Positions 55,095 to 64,000 of a stretch of DNA of 64,000 nt are shown piece after piece. The first letter of the stretch is position 1, and each line of letters starts with the position of its first letter. The translations under genes were made by a program, and so were the position numbers. The notes beneath the pieces are model-generated. The model was not told where the DNA came from and searched no databases. It saw only the letters and a program-made list of their open reading frames with translations. The DNA comes from Neonectria sp. B-13 (taxonomy: Eukaryota; Ascomycota; Sordariomycetes; Hypocreales; Nectriaceae): contig NOKP01000010.1 in NCBI GenBank assembly GCA_002682825.1, positions 1,240,001 to 1,304,000 on the forward strand, written 5' to 3'.

Positions 55095-57626
55095 TCAAGT
55101 GCTGCCGAAGAAGACGTCGTCGTTGTTGGTGAACATGCCGACGGCGTTGTCGAACTCTTCGTCAAACTTGCTCATCATGAGCATGCTGGGGTCGCGGTCT
55201 AGCTGCACAAGGCCGTCATCGTTGGTGAACTGGAGAAGCATGTCGTCGTCATGATCGCTCATGCCAAGGGGTAGGGTTCCGCTCATGCTGGAGGTGGCAG
55301 CCATCAACGCGCTGGTGCCGGAGAGCGAGCTCAGGTCGTCAGTGTTGAGCGAGCTGTTAGGATCCACGTCGAAGAATCGAGCGGGTGGCGGCGATGATGA
55401 TTGAGACAGCTCCGGGGGAGTGTTGTATTGGCTGGCGACGCTCTTGGCGGGAGATACTGCATTCACGGGGGTTCCGTCCATAATGGCTTCGGGGGAGACG
55501 TAGGAGTGGGCGCTGACTGCTGAGGGAGACGAGGCCATGTCGTTAATAGCCGGAACAGCAATGGAGGTCATCGGAGCAGAAGACACCGATGCCAGATTGT
55601 GAGTTTGAGTCTGAGCGCTCATTCCCATGTCCATCATGTCATCGAGCATGTTGTAGTCGTTTTCAGGCGAGTTGGCAGCAGAGCTGTCGGAGTAGCCTGA
55701 GAAGGACGACATGGAGCTGATGGACATGTTCTTCTTGCGGGTTCGCGCCGACTTCTCCATGCGCGAGTCCATGTCGGGGCGGTTCTTCTTCGGCCGACCT
55801 CGCTTGACGACTTTCCTGACGATGCCGTCAAAGGCGCCGATGCACATGCCTCGTTGCCGATGCCTGGTGAGCGCATCATGGCGGGCGAAGCTGTTTCCAC
55901 ACTCACAGGGGTAGGGCTTGATTCCGGTGTGGATCTTGGCGTGTCTCTTGAGGTCATGCTGGCGGACGAAGCACTTCTGGCAGGTCGGGCACTGGTACTG
56001 GCGGTCGTTGAGATGGGTCTGGACGTGGGACTTGATGTTCTCCTTTCGGCCAAACTTCTTGCCGCAGTCGTCAAACTGGCAAACCCACTTGCCGTCGCCG
56101 GCGTCGGGGCCACGGATGTACTGGGAGATTTCTTCCAGGGTGACGCCCGTGTCGGTCTTGGTCTCCTCGATGTTGATGCTGGCGATGCTGGCGGCGCTGG
56201 CGATGCTAGCCAGAGACTCGGTACGGCGGTGGGCATTTTCGCGGTGGGGAGAAGATTGTGAGGGATGGGCAGAGAGGGCTTGGGCAGTCAAGGGATAGGG
56301 TCTGAGATCGGACTTGTTGTCGAAGGCGGTCATGTATTGGGCCATCTGGGAGTTCTCGGGGGAAGTGTGCTGAGACATGTGTTGGTTCATGGCGAGACCA
56401 TGGGCCTCGACCTGGTCCCGGTCGAAGGTGTTCTCGATCTTCATGAATTCGCTGTTAAAGTTGTTCATGTTCAAATAGTCGGGGGTCTGCAGGGGCAGGC
56501 CGTGGTAGGCTTCAGACTCGGGCATCGTGTTGGACCTGGGAGGGCTGGCAGCCAGCGGCTCGGACTGCTTTCGCATATCCTGGAAGATGGTCTGGGCTCG
56601 TTGGTTGTTGCCACGGCTCCTCACGGGCTTGATGGTCTCTTCCATCGACTCGTCGTAGCCGTCTTGGAATCTGCTGGGGGGTTCATGCTTCACCAATCGG
56701 TCCTGGGGAGTTCCCATCGGTGAGGGGGGGTAGTAGTCTGAAAATCCTGTAAGTCTAACGTCTCATAGCAAATCTGTTCCCGCTGGCGGCTTACTTTGTG
56801 AATTTGTGTTCGGGGGTGTAATTGGTCGTTGGAGCCCTCCATCTCCGAGGGTCTCAAACTTGCTGACTCGGTCTAGGATCCCGTTGCTGACCCTCCGCGA
56901 AGTCCTCCGCGTGCTGGATGTGTCACCTTCGGACGCCCACCCTTGCGCGGAAGGACTATCTTGGAAGTTCATAAACGTGGGAGTCGAAAGAGCACTGTCA
57001 TTGTTAAATAGATCAAAATCCTTACCTCCCGACATGTTTTCCCCGTATACTGCCTGGCCCTTACCCATCATCACGTTCAGGTCACCACTGTATGGATCGT
57101 AAGGGATGTTGTTAGGGTCGAAGCAGGACGGGTCAAACCGTTGTGCCTGAGGAGTTCCATGGGGGGAGATCAAGTAGCTCTCACTCCCGCTTGGCGCGAG
57201 GGTAGCGTAAGGGTTCTGCTGCGTGCCCGGGCGTGCTTGAATGCGTTGCTGCTGCGCTTCTCGCAGAACATGATGCTGCGAAGAGGTTGCTAATCCTGTG
57301 TTGTTAGTAGTCGTACTTACCATAAAGGTCTGCTGCCGTGCTGAAGGTGATGCCGCATTGTGATGACGTCGAACGTCGAGGCTGAGACCGCGGCGATGGC
57401 CGGCGGCTTGCCGTTGGGCGGTGTTGGGCAGGTTGGGGATCTTCACGCCCTCAAAGGCAGTCGGCGTCGAGTTTTGACGCCGATGTTGCCGTTGACGGGC
57501 ATGGAGTCCGGTGGGATTGGACAGCATATTTATTGTCGCAAGGGAGTCCGGAAGGGAATTGTCGGTTTTTTGGTTGTCGAATGGGGAACCTTTGGGTCCG
57601 AAACTGGAGGTCGAGAGTGTCAGCAT
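55095..57626 (-). CDS. ACE2: ACE2/SWI5-type C2H2 transcription factor
   Basis: Regulator of cell separation, wall-degrading enzymes and, in moulds, conidiation and virulence traits. Modelled as exons 57626-56795 and 56737-55095 (824 residues), with a further likely 45-nt intron at 57320-57276 that would shorten it to 809. The intron join reads PPNTNSQ-NYYPPSPMGTPQ. The DNA-binding region is diagnostic: WVCQFDDCGKKFGRKENIKS, then YQCPTCQKCFVRQHDLKRHA, then YPCECGNSFARHDALTRHRQ followed by RGMC, the Ace2/Swi5 arrangement. A basic RKVVKRGRPKKNRPD lies just after it and can serve as an NLS. N-terminal RRQNSTPTAF and HRRGLSLDV are Ser/Thr sites of the kind phosphorylated by Cbk1 (HxRxxS/T). The start at 57626 is one of several in-frame ATGs (57665, 57626, 57527). 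Confidence 0.92.
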
Positions 57627-60127
57627 GATCTCGTCTCGTCTCGTCTTGTCTTCTCTTCGTCTCATCCCGTCCCATCTCGCCCATGTTCGGGATCCATCCT
57701 CGTCGACTCCAATTGGGGGGAGCAGTCTCTTACCTCACGCAGCGCAAGCACAGAGCGCCGGGCTAGAGAGAAGTTGTGGTCGTGCTCAGTCGAGGGCGAC
57801 TTTGCAACTTGTAGAAGGGTTTGTATATGCCTTGTACAGGCGAGAGAGGTGGTTTGGTAGGAAGCTTGATTCGCGGTGAGAGCTCTGAGGATGCGATGCG
57901 ATATGCAGCTGTTCTTCTTCAGGTGTGGATTTGGTACTAGAGGAAGCGATAGAGAGATCGGGAAGAGTGGATTCAAAGGCCAGGCTTTGGACGACCTGTT
58001 GGGGTACCGTCGTGGTGTAATGGTCGTCGGCCGTGTTGACTTTGTCGCCATAGCAACCGCGCAAGCCCATGTAAGCCCATCTAAGGACCCCCGTATCGCA
58101 CCACGCCGCGGCTAACGAGACCAATTCCAAGACACGGCCGAAAGCCAGTTGCCCTCCTTTCAGGCTTTTTGCTCTTTTCCCGCGGCTGGCAAGCTTTAGG
58201 GTCTCTTTTTGCTGCTCCTTGGTGGCCCATGCATCCAGTCGCAATCACCGAACCGCCTCCCTTTTCGTGTCGTGATCCGCCGGCCTCTTCTCACGTAGTA
58301 TTCGTAGGTTCAGTCTCGCCATCTGTCATGGGCTCGTTCGAGACGTCCAATTCATGCCATCATCATGCCTGCCGTGCAATCATCTCGAGGCGCTGTCCTA
58401 CCAACGCAGCGCTTACTGAGGCTGCCCCGTGACAGGCAAGAATTCCAGTCATCTTCCTGAGACACAAGCGCCTACCCGTGGCAACGATCAGCTCTGTACC
58501 TGATACGATGACGCTCTCGTTTCAGCCGTCGGCCCTCGAGGACGTCCGAGCTACCCTCTGGCGGGAAGCTCGGGGAGGTCTCCATACCAGGCAGGTCAGC
58601 CGGCTGGCGACATTAACCAAGGTCCGTGGCGTGCCTTGACCATCCATCCTACCTCGGGGCGAAGTAAGTAGAGTGAGGAGCATTCCAGGACGATTACCGC
58701 CTGTCGAGGATGCGGATCGCCACGTTGATCGGTTGTTTTCCCGGGTTAACCAAGCCTGGGGTTCGGGATTATCTCACTGTTTTAACTTCCAAGTCGTTGT
58801 CCGCATGCACGACCAAAGCTCCATGACCGTGAACAGACCTTGTAGCAGGGGTAGCTTTGAGGCGTTCTACAAGACGGGACGCACAGCCCATGACTGGACT
58901 CGGGCGTTGCTCACCACTCCCTAGCTTAACCTTCCTGGGATGGACGGATCACGAATCTTGAAGCCAGGCTTAAACGGGGACGCGAAGCTTGATCTGGGTG
59001 TGTTGTACGGATAGACGCCTGACTGTTTTGATCAAAAGCCTGTCATCGTGAGGCTCTGCTCGAATCCGGGTTGATACTCGACAGTGGTTCATCCCATCGT
59101 GATGTCGTGCTGCCAACGTCGGAAGGATGCGACACATATCATGCTCTCGTTTGATTATATACACAAACGACTCGCTGCGGCCTACCCTGGGTATGCAGCA
59201 TGTTGTGCATTTACACTTTCCAGTTTCCAGTTTCCATTTTCCACTTGGTACCCAATGGGACAGTTGGGACAGTTAGGACGAAAGATACAGAAACCAGCAA
59301 GCGGTGTGGTGAGCTCTGTTTGCGGTCTCTGACGTGTTCATGCTTCTTCCCTGGCGGCGCAGGTCTTAAGACTTTTGTCCTATCGTTCGTAGAGCTAGTT
59401 CATGCAAGGCTAGCACGAGGGCTGTGGCTCCAGTAGCCGTGGTTGCATCGCATTGATCTGAGGAGGTGTCTTTTGTGAAAGAACCGACAAAAAAGGTTAC
59501 AGGGCTAGACCCTGCCTGTAAACCAGAGAGATGTGTGATGTAAATGGACTCGAGATGGAAGACTTCAGGAGAGCTTCCCACCTCCTGGGCACCAAGCACG
59601 AGTCACGAGGCAGCAGCCGTTGCGAGTAAACACGTGCTCGGGTGGTCGGGTGAAGCCGCAAAAAACGGCAACTTGGGTCATTTGGCGCTGTTGTGGGCTA
59701 ATTCCCCTAGGCACCTTTAGCAGCTGGCACCTTATAAGTTAGGTGGTAGTGCGGCACTTCAGGTACCCTCACTCAGTGATCCGGTGATCACTGAACGCAG
59801 TCACCGCGACAACGTCCCCCCCAAGAAAAGTGTCAGGGAGCACCCGGGTTTGCCAGGCCACCGTCCCTCCGTCCACCTCCACCTCCACCTCCGCCGACCC
59901 TTTCAACATCACCCCATTTCACACGCCCGACAATCATCTCTGTCGCTGCGATTGGCTGGGTGCGCATCTTTTCCACCTCTGCTCTGCAGTCGCAGCCGCT
60001 CCGCCCTGGCACAGGTTTCTTTTTGACCTCGACCGCCTCCACCAACACCAATTGTCCCTCGCACGCACGTTATCGGTGTCCGACAACCCCAACTCCTCGT
60101 TGACCAGCTCTCCCGCCCGCCGCCGCC
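57627..60127. promoter_or_regulatory. Long divergent promoter between ACE2 and CBS-PB1 genes
   Basis: 2.5 kb without a recognisable gene. The length fits a heavily regulated ACE2 promoter. An 9-bp-arm inverted repeat lies at 59773-59794, 334 bp before the CBS-PB1 ATG. Frames on either strand lack domains. Nothing else identified. Confidence 0.5.
59773..59794. repeat. Inverted repeat TCAGTGATC-CGGT-GATCACTGA
   Basis: Nine-base perfect arms (59773-59781 and 59786-59794) around a four-base centre, in the leader or promoter of the CBS-PB1 gene. Confidence 0.9.
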
Positions 60128-62331
60128 ATGTCCGGCAACACACACAGAGGCACGCCCACCCGCCAGGGCCGCGGTGCTGTTCCCTTCGCCAATAGTCCTG
60201 GTGGCTCCGGCATTCCTCGGCCTGTCCTTGACCAGGCACCGCCCGCCGAGGCCAGCTCCTCCGTCAGCGCCAGTCGCCAGAAGCAGTCCAAGCGTGATGA
60301 GGTCCGTTGTCTACACTTGCTTCCTTGCGACTACGAGCTCTCTCGCATTGCTCCTGCTGCTTCTGCTCTCCGACCCTGCGTTCTATGCTGACCGACAATC
60401 ACGACAGGCCATCCGCAGAAAGCTCGAGAATGACCTCTCCAAGAAGAAAAACCTCACGAGCCGAGCTCGACACAGCCGAAAGGCCCCTCCGGGCACCGTT
60501 CTCGCCCTGAAGCCCAGCCAGGCTCTCCAGATCAAGCCCAACACTACCGTTTCCGAGGCTGCCCAGCTCATGGCCGCCAAGCGAGAGGACTGCGTCCTTG
60601 TCACCGATGACGACGACCGAATCGCAGGTATCTTCACTGCAAAGGATCTTGCCTTCCGGGTTGTCGGTGCCGGACACAAGGCCGCCAATATCACCATTGC
60701 CGAAATCATGACCAAGAACCCTCTTTGCGCCCGAACAGACACCAGCGCTACCGACGCCTTGGACTTGATGGTCCGCAAAGGCTTTCGACATTTGCCTGTG
60801 ATGGACGAGAACCAAGACATTTCTGGTGTGCTGGACATTACCAAGTGCTTCTACGATGCCATGGAGAAGCTCGAGCGTGCCTATTCGTCCTCTCGAAAGC
60901 TATACGATGCCCTCGAGGGTGTACAATCCGAACTTGGCTCTACCCAACCCCAGCAGATCATCCAGTATGTCGAGGCTCTGCGCAGCAAGATGTCCGGACC
61001 GACCTTGGAGACCGTCCTCAACGGCATCCCTCCTGTCACTGTTAGCGTCAGGACCTCAGTCAAGGAAGCTGCTGCTCTCATGAAGGAGAATCGCACAACC
61101 GCTGTCCTCGTCCAGGACCAGGGTGCCATTACCGGTATTTTCACCAGCAAGGACGTCGTCCTGCGAGTGATTGCTCCTGGCCTTGACCCAGCCAACTGCA
61201 GTGTTGTCCGTGTCATGACGCCCCATCCCGACTTCGCCCCCATGGACATGACCCTCCAGGCTGCTCTCCGCAAGATGCATGGTATTTTCCCTCGACTATC
61301 CAACGTTCTGTCCGTGTATCTAATCTTAAATTCCAGATGGTCACTATCTCAACCTCCCTGTCATGAACGACAGTGGCGAGATTGTCGGCATGGTCGACGT
61401 TCTCAAGCTTACCTATGCTACTCTGGAGCAGATCAACACCATGTCCAACGCTACTGATGACGAGGGGCCTGCCTGGAACAAGTTTTGGCTATCCCTCGAC
61501 AACGAGACTGAGTCTATGATGTCCGGAGAGGGCAGTAATATGCACCATACGAACCTTGGCTCGCGTCTCACGTCGCCAGATGTCACCCGGGAGCGCCTCG
61601 GCGATAGCGTCGCACCTGGAGACTCGGCGTCGCACATCGGCCTCGAGTCCCCCGCTCGATCCACAATTCCCGAAGGTATTGAGCCGCGACTCCCCGAAGA
61701 GCTTCCTTTTGCCTTCAAGTTTAAGGCTCCTTCTGGCCGAGTGCACCGTGTCAAGATTGTTGCCGCGGATGGTATGGAGGCCTTTGTGGCAGCTGTCGCT
61801 GCTAAGCTTGGTAGTGAGTCGGACGGCATTGGCGGTATCCCCGTTGTTGAGGATGGCAAGATTACCGGTGCTGGATTCGCCCTCAGCTATGTGGACGACG
61901 AGGGAGACTCGGTGTCTATCACAACCAACCAAGACCTGGTCGAGTCCGTCTTGCTGGCTCGCCAAATGCATCATGACAAGGTAGATCTGTACGTACACGA
62001 CCCTGAGAAGTCGCCAGCGGTACAGGCCTCTATCGAGGTCAATGCCCTGCCAACGCCTTCGTTATCAGCTGGGTCAGGTCTCCGTGAGCGACGCAAGTGG
62101 TGGCCAGATGAGGATGAGGATGACGAGGACGACGATGAAGAGGACGAAGACGATGAGGAAGACGAAGCGGCGTCCACAGTGCGAAGGCCACGCCGAACGA
62201 GGGCAGCGCCCCCTGTTCCTGAGCAGGTTATTGCCGGCGTGCCAAATGAGCTTCTTCTTCCTGGTGCTATCGTCACGCTGGCGGTCGTTATTGTCAGTGT
62301 CTTCACTATCGCGAGAGTCACCAGCCGATAG
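60128..62331 (+). CDS. CBS and PB1 domain protein with a C-terminal membrane anchor
   Basis: Similar in layout to fission yeast Mug70. Exons 60128-60301, 60408-61281 and 61337-62331 give 680 residues. After a Gly/Ser/Pro-rich N-terminus come two pairs of CBS domains: residues about 95-150 (VLVTDDDDRIAGIFTAKDLA) and 157-210 (GFRHLPVMDENQDISGVLDI), then about 260-315 (VLVQDQGAITGIFTSKDVVL) and 325-385 (HYLNLPVMNDSGEIVGMVDV, joined across intron 2). A PB1-like segment at about 455-560 begins FAFKFKAPSGRVHRVKI. A run of nearly 30 acidic residues and basic RRPRRTR follow. The chain ends with a hydrophobic stretch (LLLPGAIVTLAVVIVSVFTI) and a short tail, so it should be tail-anchored. CBS pairs usually sense adenine nucleotides; the target here is unknown. 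Confidence 0.88.
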
Positions 62332-62692
62332 AGGAGCACCCCGAGAACCTGCCTGCCCTTGATAATGACATGATGAAGCCAACAGAAACTGGAGGAAATT
62401 GTAGATGTGTAGAAAATTTTGTCTCTAGAAATTACCCTCACAAGTTTAGTCCAGTTCATTCTATTCTGCAAAATTAATTTTCGAGCTATTCCTTTTTGCA
62501 AAGGTCATACTCGGAGGTGTGCCAGTATACTAACCACTCCTCGTGGTCAGGTTGTGTCGTTGTGTTCATGGCGTGTTGCGGTTTAACGGGGCCGGAAAAT
62601 CCCGCGCTCCGAAGCCGTTACCTTGGCCAAAATTTGGTGATGGTTGAAGAAGCATCAAGTCCTCGAGTAAAGCACCCGCAACCGCATTCGTC
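62332..62692. promoter_or_regulatory. Tandem intergenic region before MRP4
   Basis: 361 bp containing the CBS-PB1 3' UTR and the MRP4 promoter. Rather A/T-rich near 62380-62500. No motif identified. Confidence 0.5.
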
Positions 62693-64000
62693 ATGATAGT
62701 GAGGAACGCTGTCGTGCGGCATGGTGAGTCAATTGAGCTCAATTGCCACAAAGATGAGTGCTAACCAACCCAGGCCGCCGCGCATTGGCGTCTCCCGCCT
62801 CCAGGACGATCATCCGACAGCTTTCGACCGAGGTCACCGATACTCCGGCTGAGGCTCAGCCTCTGACAGGCCCTCCTGCACCTCCAAAGGTGGTGTCAGC
62901 ATCGCGAAAGAAGCAGAGGATCGTGCAAGATGGCATTCTGTCCCTTGGAAGCGACTCGGCGCACGAGCATAGGGTCAAGTCGTGGACCATGCAGAACAAG
63001 ACGGCCGGCTCTGCAACACCCGCCTCTCCTGCCCAGCAGTTCGCCGAGTTCCAACGCATCCAGAAGTCAACCCGCAGCCTCGGATCGCGCGTTGAGCGTC
63101 GCTACATCCCCAACGAGCTGATTAACAACCCGCCCGCACCCGAGGATATCTCGCTGGAGCTCCTGATGGCCTCGCAAACCCACATAGGACACAGCACCTC
63201 GCTCTGGAACCCTGCCAACTCGCGGTACATCTACGGCGTGCGCCAGGGTGTCCACATCATTTCGCTGGAGACGACGGCGGCGCATCTTCGACGTGCGGCT
63301 CGTGTGGTGGAGGATGTCTCGTACCGCGGTGGCCTAATTCTCTTCGTGGGAAACCGGAAGGGCCAGATGGAGATTGTGACCAAGGCCGCTGAGATGGCGG
63401 GAGCCTGCCACTTGTTCACTAAGTGGACTCCGGGAGGCATCACGAACCGAGATGTGATTCTCAAGATGCAGGGCATGAAGGTGGTGGACCACTTGGACAA
63501 AGAGTTGGAAGGCTTTGAGAAGTACAGCGGTCTTGCTCGACCTCTGTTGCCGGACCTGGTTGTGTGCCTTAACCCCCTGGAGAACTACACTCTGCTTTAC
63601 GAGTGTGGTTTGAAGAGCATCCCGACCATTGGTGTGATTGACACCAACGCGGACCCGTCTTGGGTGACCTACACTATCCCCGCCAACGATGACAGGTATG
63701 TTTGTGTGATATGATTGAGAGTTGACCCAAGCTGACGTTATCCCAGTCTCCGAGCCATAGGTGTTGTTGCCGGTGCTCTAGGCCGAGCCGGCGAGGTCGG
63801 CAAGAAGCGTAGACTCCAGGATGCCACCAAGGGAAGCGTCGCGTGGAGCAACTCCGAAGACCTTGACCGTCACATCCAGAAGGAGACCAAGGCTGCCATC
63901 GAGGAAAGGAAGGCGGTCATGGGCCGGATGCAGCACAACGTCGAGGGCTTCACTGAGGAGGAGCAGAAGCTTCTCAGAACGCAGTTCTACGGCGAGGAGT
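62693..64000 (+). CDS. MRP4: Mitochondrial ribosomal protein uS2m (partial, runs off window)
   Basis: Small-subunit protein of the mitochondrial ribosome, homologue of bacterial S2. Exons 62693-62723, 62774-63695 and 63747 onward; the 3' end lies beyond the window. The first exon gives only MIVRNAVVRH plus one base. The first 30 residues, rich in Arg, Ser and Ala (GRRALASPASRTIIRQLST), form a mitochondrial presequence. The S2 domain starts near residue 145: LLMASQTHIGHSTSLWNPAN, RYIYGVRQGVHIISLETTAA, then ILFVGNRKGQMEIVTKAAEM, FTKWTPGGITN, and PDLVVCLNPLENYTLLYECG with IPTIGVIDTNADP. The join into exon 3 reads PANDDS-LRAIGVVAGALG. A C-terminal extension (EERKAVMGRMQHNVEGF) follows, open at 64000. 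Confidence 0.93.

Overview
The window is chromosomal DNA from a filamentous ascomycete (Pezizomycotina), most likely a Sordariomycete. The genes are spaced 0.1 to 2.5 kb apart on both strands. They carry short introns (about 45 to 240 nt) with GTRNGT donors, CTAAC branch sites and YAG acceptors, and the protein families match the core gene set of such fungi. I see no plasmid, phage, CRISPR, transposon ORF, tRNA, rRNA or biosynthetic gene cluster. Exon boundaries were joined by hand from splice consensus and frame, and all given lengths follow from those joins.

Layout. 1.5-2.6 kb: FIG1-type calcium/membrane-fusion protein (+). 3.9-7.0 kb: GH47 class I alpha-mannosidase (-). 9.2-14.8 kb: BCK1-type MAPKKK of the cell wall integrity pathway (-). 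16.3-18.6 kb: GH5 steryl-beta-glucosidase (EGH1/EGCrP2 type, -). A 2-kb divergent promoter separates it from a Zn2Cys6 regulator (+, 20.7-22.1 kb). Then come a four-pass MARVEL-like protein (-) and a 12-exon MFS sugar-type transporter (-, 23.6-26.5 kb).

From 28.8 kb on the region is dense housekeeping: SKI3 (+), RMI1 (-), VPS51 (+), NIF3 (-), BOL2/FRA2 (+), AP-1 beta adaptin (-), a 52-residue membrane protein with an ATG-only first exon (+), DNA ligase I (-), eIF3k (+), TSR4 (-), CCT6 (-), a large MYND-finger protein (-), the ACE2/SWI5 zinc-finger regulator (-), a CBS-PB1 protein (+), and mitochondrial ribosomal protein uS2m (MRP4, +), which runs off the right edge.

Functionally the genes form themes rather than a pathway: cell surface and polarity (FIG1, BCK1, ACE2, GH47), sterol/lipid handling (EGH1 next to the Zn2Cys6 gene), vesicle traffic (VPS51, AP-1 beta), RNA/protein homeostasis (SKI3, eIF3k, TSR4, CCT6, uS2m) and genome stability (RMI1, LIG1). 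I found no convincing new multi-gene system. The items most worth a second look are local: a run of TTCGC/GCGAA dyads in the EGH1-regulator promoter, a CaaX-like tail on the steryl glucosidase, a GC-AG intron next to a 24-nt exon in the transporter, a 45-nt in-frame intron candidate in ACE2, a possible mitochondrial presequence on NIF3, and the small tail-anchored protein.
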